This document shows positions 12,633 through 24,441 of a stretch of DNA of 64,000 nt, piece by piece (positions within the stretch are counted from its first letter, which is position 1; each line of letters begins with the position of its first letter). The stretch lies in contig MU400522.1 in NCBI GenBank assembly GCA_022578965.1, positions 372,001 to 436,000 of the forward strand, given 5' to 3'. A program made the position numbers and the translations under genes. The notes under the pieces were generated by a model. That model was not told the DNA's origin. It saw only the letters and a list, made by a program, of their open reading frames with translations, and did not search any database. Origin of the DNA: Xylaria sp. FL1777 (lineage: Eukaryota > Ascomycota > Sordariomycetes > Xylariales > Xylariaceae).

Positions 12633-13107
12633 TCAATGGTGGCTTCCACGCGGTCTGTTCTTAAGCATCTTCCACTTGGCGAGTCGCGTCTTGTACATCT
12701 TGGCACTAGATTGGACAGATTTTGGTCAGTTACCACTTACACTACTTTCTCTCGAACTCCCGAAGAGCTTCTTCCGTCGGGACCGACAATCCCCTGCTTG
12801 TTTCCCCTCACGGCTATAGAATTTGAGATTTTGCGGGGGAAAAGGTATTATGCGTGGTGCAAGTGCAAAAAACCCCAAGAATAGAAATACTAGCTTAGGA
12901 ACGAACATACGTAGCGCGAAAACCATACTCGGACTCCATTATTACCACGACGTCTTTGAGTGGTCTCTTCTCGTCCAGATACAGGCGTCGGATCGTTTCT
13001 TGGTGTGCGTCCCAATCTTCCGGCGTTGCCCAATTCGGATGCCGCGAGTAGTCTTCCTGCGCGTAGTCATTGCACAGGTTGTCGATAGACATGGCGTGTG
13101 AGGGCAT
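12633..13107 (-). CDS. Small Clr5-domain protein (89 aa, two exons)
   Basis: Exon 1 is 13107-12911 and exon 2 is 12705-12633. The 205-nt intron has a GTATGT donor, an ACTGAC branch site and an ATCTAG acceptor. The splice rebuilds a complete Clr5 domain (about residues 27-80): WATPEDWDAHQETIRRLY, then LKDVVVIMESEYGFRAT, then KMYKTRLAKWKMLKN across the junction. The family is fungal; its name comes from S. pombe Clr5, linked to silencing, and the domain is presumed to bind DNA. At 89 aa this protein is little more than the domain, while most relatives carry a long C-terminal region. It could be a micro-regulator, a truncated copy or part of a larger model. The ATG at 13107 is preferred because the longer frame has only a TTG start. 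A 16-base A run (mRNA sense) lies just upstream of the ATG. Confidence 0.72.
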
Positions 13108-13113
13108 CGTGAC

Positions 13114-13129
13114 TTTTTTTTTTTTTTTT
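13114..13129 (+). repeat. Poly-T (16 T) next to the Clr5 start codon
   Basis: This run of 16 T is 6 bases upstream of the minus-strand ATG at 13107, so it reads as poly-A in the mRNA sense. A poly-A leader directly before a start codon is unusual; it could influence initiation or transcription start choice. Confidence 0.8.
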
Positions 13130-13573
13130 CTTTCCCCCGTTGAGGTGTTGGTAGACCGTCGGTAGCAGCGGGCAGCAGGGGCCTTGGTTGCTTGTGAACT
13201 GCAGAGGGAAGACAATTGTTATATAAGAATGCCACTACTGGTGATGATATTGTAAGGTGTATGAGTCCGAGATGCTTTTATCTTGTTCCCTGCTGCTGCG
13301 TGGTGAATGCGTTCCTCTGGAGGCATGCCGAGAGCATCGTCTACCGGCGAATATATAGCATTTCTCGAAACGAAGCTTTCTAATCATCGCGCCTAGTGTT
13401 ATTTATTGAACGTACGCCCTCAAAACACACTCACACAGCCACGAATGAACCTAAAGAACCTTGCATACATACTATGTATTAAGAATGTTGGTACTGTACA
13501 GTATCGCTACATCTACACCACCCATGTTAGCTAGCTCTTTCAGCGTAGGATTTGCGGATTTGCCAAGCGAGTC

Positions 13574-13825
13574 ATGGACTCATGGCTGACGGGGTACGTT
13601 GCACGAGCACTGCAAGCACCTCAGCTGCACGATTCCATGGCGGCCACGATGCAGGCAAGGTTTCTGAGACGCAGCAGGGTTTATGGGAATCCTTTGTTAA
13701 AGCAAGCAAGCAAGCACGTTTTCGGCATCCACAACGCGAGCAGGGCGTTCAGCGCAGCGGCGTGGTTCAGTGGCCAGGTACCTCGCCCGTGGAACACACA
13801 CGGGACTAGCAAGGGTCACTACTGA
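13574..13825 (+). CDS. Possible small protein (83 aa), uncertain
   Basis: An ATG-started ORF reads MDSWLTGYVARALQAPQLHD at its start, then a basic stretch, KQASKHVFGIHNASRAF and a Gly/His-rich end. The composition looks more protein-like than other intergenic ORFs here, and the N-terminus could form an amphipathic helix. A second frame (13552-13809) is also open, so chance in a locally GC-rich stretch is possible. I do not recognise a family. It lies about 470 bp upstream of the Clr5 gene, divergent from it. Confidence 0.25.
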   Translation: MDSWLTGYVARALQAPQLHDSMAATMQARFLRRSRVYGNPLLKQASKHVFGIHNASRAFSAAAWFSGQVPRPWNTHGTSKGHY

Positions 13826-16399
13826 CCAGAGGGGAAGACAGGATCGCCGCACGCCAATGCTTTTCTCGCTCTCTGCCTTAGTTAGTTAGTGGGTAAGCCA
13901 CGACTAGTGACGGCTCTGCTGGGCGCGAGCAAACGACAAATTCTGTGTCCGGGGTTACTCGAGCTGGATTTGTCAACGTTTGATCCGGATTCTATTACGA
14001 CGAACTCCTGGCACCATCACCACCCTTTCCGGTGAGTGAGACGACCGGCGCAAGCGGTCACCTCCTGGAGGTAAATATTATGGCGACAGGATGAGGCGGA
14101 GAGCGGCTGAGGCTCTGGAGTGAGAGGGAGAGTGTATAAGCATCTCAAATGCTCGTGTCAAATCCGCGTCACGGTGCTGGCGAAGCCGATAGACGCTCTT
14201 GCGCACATGTCATCGGCTACTTCGCCCGAAGAGCCTCTGCTGCGAGAGCGTCTCCTGCTCGCGCTCTTAGCGGTCAGAGAACCGCCTCAGCCTCCATCCG
14301 AACGACCCGCGCGAGTAGTGAGTAGCAACAAATACGACAATACGCCACTCACCTCTTCGTAGTGTAAACAACCCGCCCAGATGACCCAGCAGGACTAAAC
14401 GAGCCCACGCGAAGGGATCGCTCTCGAAAGCGGGCCACACACGTTCTCTGTCAGCTGCAGAGCTGAGCTCGTTAATGCGCCCGCGGAGGAAAACAGCCAG
14501 ACCCTAGGTCGCCATCGCCTATCACCGCAGAGCACTGCACGGGTATGTTAGATGGAGGCAGTCATCTCCGGGGACGTTGGTCGCATTCGGCTGCCAACAC
14601 CAGATGCCACTCGAACTATAACCGTTCCAAAAACTCCCGCAACCAATACACTACATCATGCATATGCACCCCATTTCTGGCCCTCAACCAGTGAGGTGGT
14701 ACTCATGTAGCTGCTACTCGTGTGATCGATAAAGGATTTGTCTCGTGTGTTATTCTTAGCTCCTCGTCGCTTGCAGCCACGTGGATGAGGAACTAGTCCT
14801 CTGCCCACACCAGGTACTTTGTATACTAGGTAGCGCATTTGCAGGCCAATTTCAGCGTGCCACTACCACACACCCGTCCGCTCAGGTCCCTTGGCGTCTC
14901 CTGCCTTATCGGCAGCTACCTTGGTGATGCTGCCCGCCTGCTGTCGACGGGCCCTTTGCCAGCTCGGAACCACCCGGGTGTTATTGCATGCCGAATGGGC
15001 TATAGGTACAACACGGTTCGGGATCGCCCCTCGACGATAATAGCTGGCAACGTGTACAGCAGCGCGGGCTGGCCATGGCCGGTTAGAAACTGCCCTATAG
15101 CGGCTCAACGCAGGGGTTTCCCATTAGCTCTCACCCGATGTTACCTGGTGAAGCCGTCGGTCCCCTCTATTATACGGGTATTTCCACGAGCGTGGAGACT
15201 GACGATAGCGGCTTACGTGCTTGAAAAGGATTCACTTGGGTCGTGAGTGGCCACTGAGGGGTTTAAGAGTTACGCATTTGATACACCCTTTCAGAAGGGG
15301 CATGTTAACCATGTTAGGCATGTTACTATCTTTTGCCTCGACGGGTTCGGTCCCTGGCTGATGACTGCATGTGCGTTTGCATCTGCCGGAAGGAGAGGAA
15401 TTGATTTGGACATGCTGCCCTCCACAGTCACATTTGAGCTACGGTAACTATGAGCGATCTTTGGAACACGTGGGAGAGACCTGTGCACTGTTGATCGCGT
15501 CTCGTTTGATGTTATCGTGGCCCCCAAGACACTCGGTCACCGATCTACAAAGCCGAAGACTTCCGCGTGAGACCTGGCGCCGAAGCTCGGCCACGGTGGG
15601 GTCCATTACCGGCCTCTTTATATCGGATCAGTAGCATTGACGATACTATTAGATCATGATATGTTTTTTTTTGGCCCCTTTCTGATACAGTGCCCTAATT
15701 TTCTAAGATCTAGTGGCCCAACGTCGCAGGTGGTCGCCATGGAGCAGACCCTACTAATGCCAGCTCATACACACACGTACAACAAACATGATGACCAAGA
15801 CATCGTGGTAAGGTCATGGCCAAGGCCGCGTCGCATTGTCTTGCTTGCCATCATAATAATATCGCCGGTAAGGCTACCAGGGACAGCTTACGGCCGGATC
15901 TACATATGCGAGAGCGGCAAGGCCATCCGATCTCTAAACCCAACACTGCTATATTAGGAAGTCCAGGACACAATATAAACAAATAAACATCAGGACCAGT
16001 GATGTCGTAAGTGGATTATCAAGGAACAACTCATCAGTGTAATTACAAAGCCTACCCCTATTACAACCATCCATGTGCGGTCGTTGCATCGCGTCTCAGA
16101 GACGGTAGCATTATTCTAATGCGGAATTATCAGACATGTAACTGTCGCATACAACGTGGTGAGCTCGAGCCCATGATCCAACGATTCTGAATCGTCAGAT
16201 ATTGTTTTCGCTGAAGCGTGGAGCGATGATAGATCATGGATGACAGCACCGAATGCCATCTCGCAAAGGATTCTCATCGCTACCTCTGTGGAGGCGGTGT
16301 CGACCTAGACACCTGGGTAGGGTCTGCCAGTAAACCGCGCTGCAATGTTCGGTGATTTGTTGTTTTGTTTTACCACAATGTTACCAAAGGTTCGGTAGA

Positions 16400-19300
16400 C
16401 AGTATACCCAATTTAGATTGTCTTGACAAATCTTCTCAATGACCTCAGTCTGGCTTGGACATGTGGCCGTCATGTCCCGCATAGGTCTGTCATTGCCTAA
16501 TCTTCTTAGAGCAGCCATCCTCCTCCTCCTAAGCTACAGGCCCGCTGCCCTGATCCTTCTTACTTCCCCTCACGTTGGTTCGGGAATATCGACTTTGGTC
16601 ATCTCTCCGGAGCCACCGTCATATTCTTAGACATGATAATGTTAGTGCTCATTCCTCTTTTTTTGAATTGGTTGTTATTCGGTGTGTATTCCGGATTATT
16701 TATAGCTCAACTTTGTCCTAGCGAAATTCTGGTTACAACTACTATACGGGTAACCATTAATAAGGATTTTAGGCCTCTTCGAACACTCTCGAACTGTTGC
16801 GGCCAATTCCGAGGCAGGGTTGTCTTTCTCTTTCCTCGGCCCTATTGCATCTAGCGTCTCTTCAACTTCGATTGCTTCTTGATTTTTACTGTTCATACAC
16901 TATAACAAGTCGTCCGAGACGGGAAAGGTAAGTTTGTGACCCAATTTGTAACTATATCAACGCATTTAATATCAAGGAAACCAGCAAGACCATCTACAGC
17001 TTTCCGTAACTCTAGGAAACATTTATTCCGAACCCTATCATTTTAGCACATAACTGGAGCGTTGTAGTGGAAGCTCTATGCTAAACTGACGATCACAATA
17101 ATTAATGTGATATGCCAGACGTGGTAATTCCATACTTCAGTAAGTTAAATCTTCTGGAGCCTACTTATCAATTATCACCCCTTTCTAAATAGTCCAGGAA
17201 CGTGAGTTACCTTTCGACCACCACTAGAGAATCCTTAAAAAATGCCGATATCGATTTCTACCCCTATAAACTCCGCATTATGTTACTTAGAAAAAGACGT
17301 TCCCCAACACCCAATCCATACACCTTCAAAGGAAATTTCTCGAATCGTACCATATAGCCGGAATAGTATATATCAAGCCCCTTAATATTAGTTTATTTCC
17401 CATATTCTCTATTGAGAACTTCTAAAAAGTTCTTCGTTACCGTAAAAGTGCCCCAAAATAGCGATTATATAGTTCGTGTTATTTTGCATGTCACTAGTGA
17501 TATTAAAGATGCGTAATATTAACGATGTGTTTGGGGTAAGTACAGAGATTAAACGAAGACTACATCGGAGGTTATCCTTCCAATCAAATATTCAACCTTG
17601 TATTATTGATAATTCTTATTATAGAACACCGTTACCAAAACTATCCCCTCCCTTAAACTCATCGTGTGAAAGGTAGTTTCGTTCTGCTACTATTTCATCT
17701 CTGTACAACAATTTTTGGACTTAATCCATCTACAAATTTCTCTTTACACTTGCGCTATGTGCCGCCACTCCTCGAAGGGAAAACAAAGCTTCATCCGACG
17801 AAATAGAAGCTGTAGGATTCTCCAAACGGAAAAGACAGGATAGCCATGCCGATGCCTTATTGTTACAGGTTTTAACATGGATTATTAGATAGGTACGCAT
17901 CCGGATATTTGGGATAGTTTAACCTCTTATTCCAAGCCCCAAGTTAACATATTGTTGGTTATCTACCGAGGTAGACCCCGAGAAGTCGAATTTACGACAA
18001 GAGAGACTTGAGACATCGAGTGTCTGCCGAAATCGAGTGACATTGGGCATTTTGCTCACACGTACAGTTTTCGAATACGTATCATAGAAACTAAGAGCCT
18101 CGACCTTGTATCCACGAACCCCCATGAACTCGGCCTACCGGTCCGTCTCGCGATCCAAGTAATAACCCCAAACCTACCCCTTAGACATCGAAAGAAAGAG
18201 GATACCCGAATACTCACGGCCATACGCCTGGCGTCATCACTCGATCTGATATCCTCCTTTGCCAGACTATAATTATCACCGTCAAGGTTGCCAATATTAG
18301 AATACCTAATTGGAGAGAGTAACAATTCGCCAGAGGAAATGCATATAACTGTTACACGTCCGTTTCCCAAATAAACTGGGAACAGTGTCATGGTGCTCTT
18401 TATCAAGTATTAAGTAATTACTGCCGTATATTACCAACACTCTCTCCTCCGCCTTACCGCGCCGCATGTTTCCTCGCAGCAAGCAATCTCCCATTAATAA
18501 CATGCTTTCTAATCCATCCCAGGGTCCACCGGCGTCGCGAAGTAAATGCGCCATGACATACATCTACAGCCTCTCCTCTCACCACTCCACGACTCTGCGC
18601 CGACGGTTACTATAGCAAGGGCTGAGACTATAGCCAGATCCCAGAAAAATCCCTTGAATTACGAATGATCTCCTAAGCTAATATGTGCCTGGCAATAAGA
18701 TGGGAATACTAGATCTATACATACGTACAAGTAATGGCTGCCTCGGAACTTCTCTGGGCCGTCTGTCAATAAGTCTCGGCTTGAAACAAGCGTGGGATGG
18801 CGGACTACCTCCTGAAAACCGATCTACTTAGATATACTGCTATTACCAAACCTAGGGTATATCGTAAACGCGTAAATAAGATTTATCGCCTAGAAAATTG
18901 GGGGCGGGAAGAGAACCTACTATTATAATCCACGCTGTTATCATTAAGATATGACCTTTCTTGTTACATATTATCCTGTCCTTTAACCATGCTCGAAGCT
19001 TTTAACCTACGCTACTCAATCAGTATCTTCTACTAAACCTAAGAATGGATATTATAGGGGAGCTGCGTATATAATTTTTTGTTGCGTTATAGTCATATAA
19101 AACGATCTCACTCGATGTACGTTATACAGCGTCGAGTTTCGGGAGAACTAAACGTGCCCTAGGCGTAGAAAGGAACATATCTACAGCTTGGGAAGGGAAG
19201 GAGGTAGAAGAGAATCGGGGAAAAGCGGGAGAAGAAGAAGGAGAAAAGGGATACTAGGATACTATTCATCTTAGTTTACCCACCCAGTTAAACAGCATCA

Positions 19301-19500
19301 AGTCTAGAGACGTCGAACGAAGCTAGGCCAACTAACCTCAACTCATAGGAACATACAAGCCTGCTGTTTAACCTTGCCTCAAATAGTACACATAGAAAAC
19401 CACAAGTTCATGAATTCTTTAATATAGCATTACACCATGTCTACCTCATTTCCATTCAGATATCGAACTATTTATTCAATTCATAATCCGTAGCCTCCCG
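16400..19500. other. AT-rich block, possibly RIP-degraded repeat
   Basis: The block differs in composition from the flanking genes: TA-rich, with many TAA/TAG/ATA words and no long ORF. In Pezizomycotina such blocks between GC-balanced genes are often transposons mutated C to T by RIP. I see no direct evidence of an element type, so this rests on composition only. The edges are approximate. Confidence 0.35.
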
Positions 19501-19615
19501 ATTTTTCAGTCTTGCCACTTTGGATCAAACTGTGTCCAGCATTACGCACACTACACATACTTGCTACACTGATTTGCACTGCTGCTATTCTGCACACCTA
19601 CATCATCTTGCGGCT

Positions 19616-21804
19616 CTACAACTTGCTAGCAGGAGCGGCGCTGCCGACGGCCGTGATCTCGTTATACAACAATGTGGTCAAGAAGTCGGCGTAGTCCTCG
19701 CCGGTGACCTGGGCAGCGAAATACTGGCTAGCAAGAGCGAACTTGTTTCCCGCCGGGGCCTTGGCAGCCAGCTGGTCTGTCTGCTCCTTGAGCAGGCGCA
19801 GCGCATAGGCTTTGTCGACGCGTTTGCCTTCCGCCGTCGTCACGCCGTGGCGCACCCATTGCCACAGCTGCGAGCGGGATACCTCGGCTGTTGCAGCATC
19901 TTCCCTGTTGCAGTGGAGAGAACAGTTAGCAATAAATTTCAGTGACTTCCGGGGGCAGAAAATGGCATATAGCACGCGGTTTTTTGTTGATTCTAGGCAA
20001 AGAGACGACAGCAACAAGAAAGTTGTGAGAAAATTGAGGTCTTCTGCCAAGTGAGGGATATTATCGGGTAAGGTGGAGATGGGGAGGGAAGAGGGGGCGG
20101 AATGCACGGGGCTCGATACGTACATGAGGTAGTTAATTGGCACGCAGCCGATACCCCGGATCCAGGCTTCCATGTACCCGAGGCCGATGGCCAAGTTCTT
20201 GCGGATGCCTTCTTCGGTGATCTTGCCAGGGACGTTCATGTTTAGCAGGTCGCGGGCGCCAATTTTGACGTCTTCGCGTCGCACGAATAGCTGATTTGGT
20301 GTCGGCATATGCTCATTGAAGATGTCACTTGCGATCTTGGCGAGTGCTGGGTGGGCAACCCATGTTCTACAGGAGTTTAATGTTAGATAAAAGAAGTTAT
20401 TTTTAGAACGAAGCTGTTTACGGTCCCCATCCATGATGATGGAACCATGGAAGGGGGGGTTTGGGGAAAGGGGATTGATACTACATACCCGTCATGACCC
20501 GCGCGAACTTCGCGTAGTTTATCCGCGCGCACACCCTCCATGGCTTTGTCATTCGCCGTAGGATCGTCCTTGATGGGGATCTGCGCGGCCATACCACCCA
20601 TGGCATGCACACCACGCTTGTGGCAAGTCTGGATGAGGAGTTTGACGTAGGCATCCATGAAAGGGACGGTCATTGTGACGGCACTTCGGTCGGGGAGAAC
20701 GAAGTTCGGGTTCTGTCGGAACTTCTTGATTGTACTGAATATGTAATCCCAACGACCACAATTCAGGCCTGAGCTGTGGTCACGCAGTTCGTAGATGATC
20801 TCTTCCATCTCGAAGGCCGCTAAAATTGTCTCGATCAAAACTGTTCCACGGATTGTGCCCCGTGGCATGCCTATGTAGTCCTGGGCCAAGTTAAAGACGT
20901 CATTCCACAGGCGAGCTTCGAGGTGTGACTCCATCTTGGGTAGGTAGAAGTAGGGGCCGTATCCACTACGCTGGTACTCGACGGCGTTGTGGAAAAAGTA
21001 GAGGCCGAAGTCAAACAGAGAGCCTGAGATGGGCTCTCCGTCAACTGTGACGTGTTTCTCCTCCAAGTGCCATCCTCGCGGCCGTACAATCAGAGTCGGT
21101 AACTTTCGGTCATTCCGCAGTTTGTATTCCTTTGGACCCTGCTTAAAGTCCACCTGGCGCCGCACGGCATCATACAGATTTACTTGTCCGTTGATCATGT
21201 TATCCCATGTTGGGGCGCTCGAGTCTAGGATGTTTGTTAGTTTATCGCGTCATATCTTCTAAGCTCCCTGACACAATTCTCTGCCGTATGCTCATATTGT
21301 TCTTGAAACGCAACTGATAGCAATTTTCGTTGACTGATCGGAAGATAACCCAACCATAAATTTCGCCTCAAGGCAATAAGTACATCATTCCTGTGCCCGC
21401 CTAAAAATAAGACAAGGATGGAGTGGAAAGAGATTGAACATACCCTCGAAATCCGCCATATATGTCCAGACGTCTGAGTTTAAGGCGTTTACGACCATCT
21501 TGCGGTCAGTGGGACCAGTGATCTCGACACGGCGGTCGACAAGACCCGGAGCGGGCGGTGCACCCTTCCATGTTGGGTCCTCACGAATGTGACGGGTCTC
21601 TGGGAGGAAGTCGGGAAGGACGCCGCGGTCAATCTCGGCCTGGCGTAATATACGTCGTTCTAGTAGCTTCTTGCGTGTGACGTTAAAGGATCGGTGTAGC
21701 AGGGCCAGAAATGCCAGCGCCTGGGGGGTGAGGATCTTCTTGTGCTCAGGACGCACGGTTCCGGAGACGGAGACTCCCCGTAGGATGGCGTCGGTGCTCG
21801 CCAT
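19616..21804 (-). CDS. acuE: Malate synthase, peroxisomal (glyoxylate cycle), 542 aa
   Basis: It condenses glyoxylate and acetyl-CoA to malate, the second step specific to the glyoxylate bypass, needed for growth on acetate, ethanol or fatty acids. Exons: 21804-21444, 21224-20489, 20366-20124 and 19904-19616, with GTATGT, GTATGT and GTACGT donors; introns are 219, 122 and 219 nt. The family signature [16 protein letters not shown] lies at residues 268-283. Arg246 (GTIR), Glu252 (LIETI) and the catalytic-base Asp449 (in EDAATAE) are all present. The protein ends in Ser-Lys-Leu, a PTS1 signal for peroxisomal import. Length matches the fungal family (about 540 aa). The start is the first ATG of the exon ([10 protein letters not shown]). 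It has no partner gene beside it; isocitrate lyase is not in the window. Transcription is probably carbon-regulated, as in relatives, but I did not find a decisive promoter motif. Confidence 0.97.
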
Positions 21805-24441
21805 TGTGAGTGAGTTTGATAGGAGAGAAATGGCGATATATAGACTGTGCGTATGTGCGTTTGAGCACGAGGTCAAGTACAACAGGAGTTGGTACAGTCT
21901 AAGTGAAGCGTGCGTTCACCGCCTTACTCTGATATTCAATGCTCCAGTGACGATATAGAATGTGTTCTACAGACAGTTAGTTGTTGGCCTAGACCTATGA
22001 TATGTATAGAAGTCCTGCTTCGTGGCAAAGGTCAGGGTAGTCAAGGTTAACCGAGGATCTCTTCAACCTACAGCAGCACAACTGATGGGTATATACTTGG
22101 AAACCAGGTCAATGACTAGACTAGATACTACTAGTCACGTAGGTAGGGAAAGGAGGGGGACGAAATGACTATATACCTACGAACGTGCGTAGCGGTTCAC
22201 CAGGATGTGCGGTGTTAGGTATGGTAAAGGTAGGTAAGGCAGGTATTTGCCGGCGACGAAAAAGACAAGGGTGAGCGAAACGATGATGTATGTATGCGAG
22301 TGCTCGACGTTGCTCGGCCTCTCGAGGAAGGGGAGCTAGGACGAACGGACAAGGATGTTAGCTGGGCTCTCTACTGCGTACGCGTATCTGTATGGACCGG
22401 CTGCTAACGGCACTGTATTGTATACTATGATTCTATGATGCATGATGTACAGATACAGTATGATGGGTTGCGATTAGGAAAAGGATAGCCTAGTATAGTA
22501 TAGTATAGCGGTAGGCGTGACAATGGGTGTAGCAGTGGGTGAAGTTTAAGCTCGGCGATGGAGTTGACAGGGCTTGGTCCTCGGGTAGAAGGACGATAGC
22601 TGAGTGGTTGTCGCCATGGTTCTAGCCGGCCGGGGTGGCTAACCGGGACAAGGAACGGTGGGCGAAGAGCAGCAGAGCGAGCGAAGGGCCTGGGAAAAGC
22701 TTGTGAAAGTGTGGGGAAGCTTGATTGATTGATAGATGTACTTACTCAAGTACTAGGTACACTAGGTAGCAAGTGGGCACGATAGAGTACCTACTTATTG
22801 TAAGTAGTAGACCTGTTTGTTGACGAAACCTAAGAATTTATAGGGCGGAGGGCGTTTATTTTATTTATTTTAGAGCCGAGCTATCTGGAGCCGGCGGCCG
22901 GAGAGTAATAAAAAAAGCCTTTTATCTTATCTCTTCCGTCCTTCTCAAACTGGAGAGATGAGGCTTTCTCGGGAGAAGGATGCGAGCCCAGGGCAGATGA
23001 GAGAGTCCTGAGTAAAATCTGGGGTTGCCGAAGCTCTCCTATCACATGTAAGTTGGTTGGCTGGAATGGGGAATATCGCCTGTACAACGGCACCCCGGTG
23101 GACGGACGGACTACATATGGGCACAGATAGGGTACAGGGGTAGCTTCAGCTGATAAGGAACTGAATGACATAACTATGTGGCCCTAGATAGGCGCACTAC
23201 CGCCGGTAGGTATCACATTCCCTGGAGGTAGGTAGCATACATCATACATCATTTTATTCTTATACGGCAACATTCCTAAACTTAGCGCTGAGAGATGCTC
23301 TGAGTATTTGCTCTGAAGTATATGAAAATGATACAAAGCTCCATAGAGAACGAAAGGTAGTATGTTTTCTCTCCGCTCTAATAGAAATGATCGGGTTTAT
23401 ACATATATGTACGCAGGTAGATGAGTTCCCACTTACAGGGTCCAACGCGCGAAACGTGAAGAGGCCAAACCACCCATCCCAAAATAACATCAATGATTGC
23501 TTCTATTAGTTTTCATTACCTGTTGGTATTCTGGACCTGATCTGAGCCGAGCCGAGGTCGGAATGCTGAGCCGGAGGGGTCCCCCATCTCGTCCATCAGA
23601 GAGAGAGAGAGACAGACCCATCCGTGTTGCCGACACTTTCCGAAATCTGCCGAGGCGTCGATCCCACCTCTGAACTTCTTGTATCCATGTATATATACGC
23701 AGGTACCTAGGTAGGTAGGTACTATGTATAGTATGGTTCAAGACAGTGACTTGCCCGACAACTAGAATTGGATGCTATACTTAGACTCGTCAATCCTAGC
23801 TCAACTGAACATAACGCAGACACGGCCAGCCATATGTAGAATAGACGATATTACACTAATCTACTACACAAACCTATCTGTTCGCAATGAGCGTCTGTCC
23901 ATCGCCAGATTTTCTTCCTGTATTGACTAGCCTGTTTCTGTTCCTCGCCACGCGTTTCTCCATCCTCTGCTTCTATACGGAGAGACCTGGAAACCACAGA
24001 TCCAATGCCATCCATTCAAGAAGAAGCATCGGGTAGTCCAACCGACTCATCAACTACTGACACATCCCTCTTTTTACCTTCATCTAGACCACTTACAGCT
24101 TCTCGTGACACATGCTTCTTTTTTCTTTCTCATATACCTACAGCTGCCGTCCCGCCTCCCTTTAGGCTTCTATACATCACCATCGCGTGAAGACAGTTGA
24201 AGAGGTTGCCGGTAAGATAGGATCAAGATAGACCGGACAGCTTGAAAGGCCAAGAGAAAGAAGCCCTTAGTGTCAAGAAATAAGATAGAGAACTCCCCAT
24301 TAAGAGCTCAAGTTGAATGCACACAACCCTCTAACCCAATTATTCTCACGCCGCGACTGGCTGGCGAGGCGTCTTCCAAATATTGGATGAAAAAGAAAAG
24401 ATTCCGAGAATGTCCATCTTTCGCAGTGCAGCGACCCGCCA
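21805..24441. other. Promoter region of malate synthase and spacer to the kinase 3' end
   Basis: The first few hundred bases upstream of 21804 should hold the malate synthase promoter; a TATATA-like word sits at 21837-21842. The rest is non-coding, with TACCTAG/GTAGGTA words (for example 23700-23720), a TTTATT run near 22855-22871 and GA repeats near 23600. A short ORF at 24005-24190 (+) starts plausibly (MPSIQEEASGSPTD) but soon becomes low-complexity. Confidence 0.5.

Larger units (their letters stand above)
13108..19615. other. 6.5 kb gene-poor region, AT-rich from about 16.4 kb
   Basis: From 13.1 to 15.9 kb the DNA is of mixed composition, with overlapping short ORFs that lack ATG starts or splice partners. 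The best of these is listed separately at 13574-13825. From about 16.4 to 19.5 kb the sequence becomes clearly AT-rich, with many TA steps and stop codons in all frames. That pattern fits old repeat DNA altered by RIP, although no transposase, reverse transcriptase, LTR or terminal repeat was recognised. Short readings near 17919-18563 (-) look partly protein-like but break frame. A G/A-rich purine tract is at about 19190-19250. Confidence 0.5.

Noticed and set aside
22595..22650. tRNA-like A-box word (TAGCTGAGTGG)
   Set aside because: No T-arm, anticodon stem or acceptor stem can be drawn around it.
24005..24190. 60-codon ORF with a plausible N-terminus
   Set aside because: It becomes low-complexity Phe/Ser/Pro after 35 residues and has no following exon I could support.
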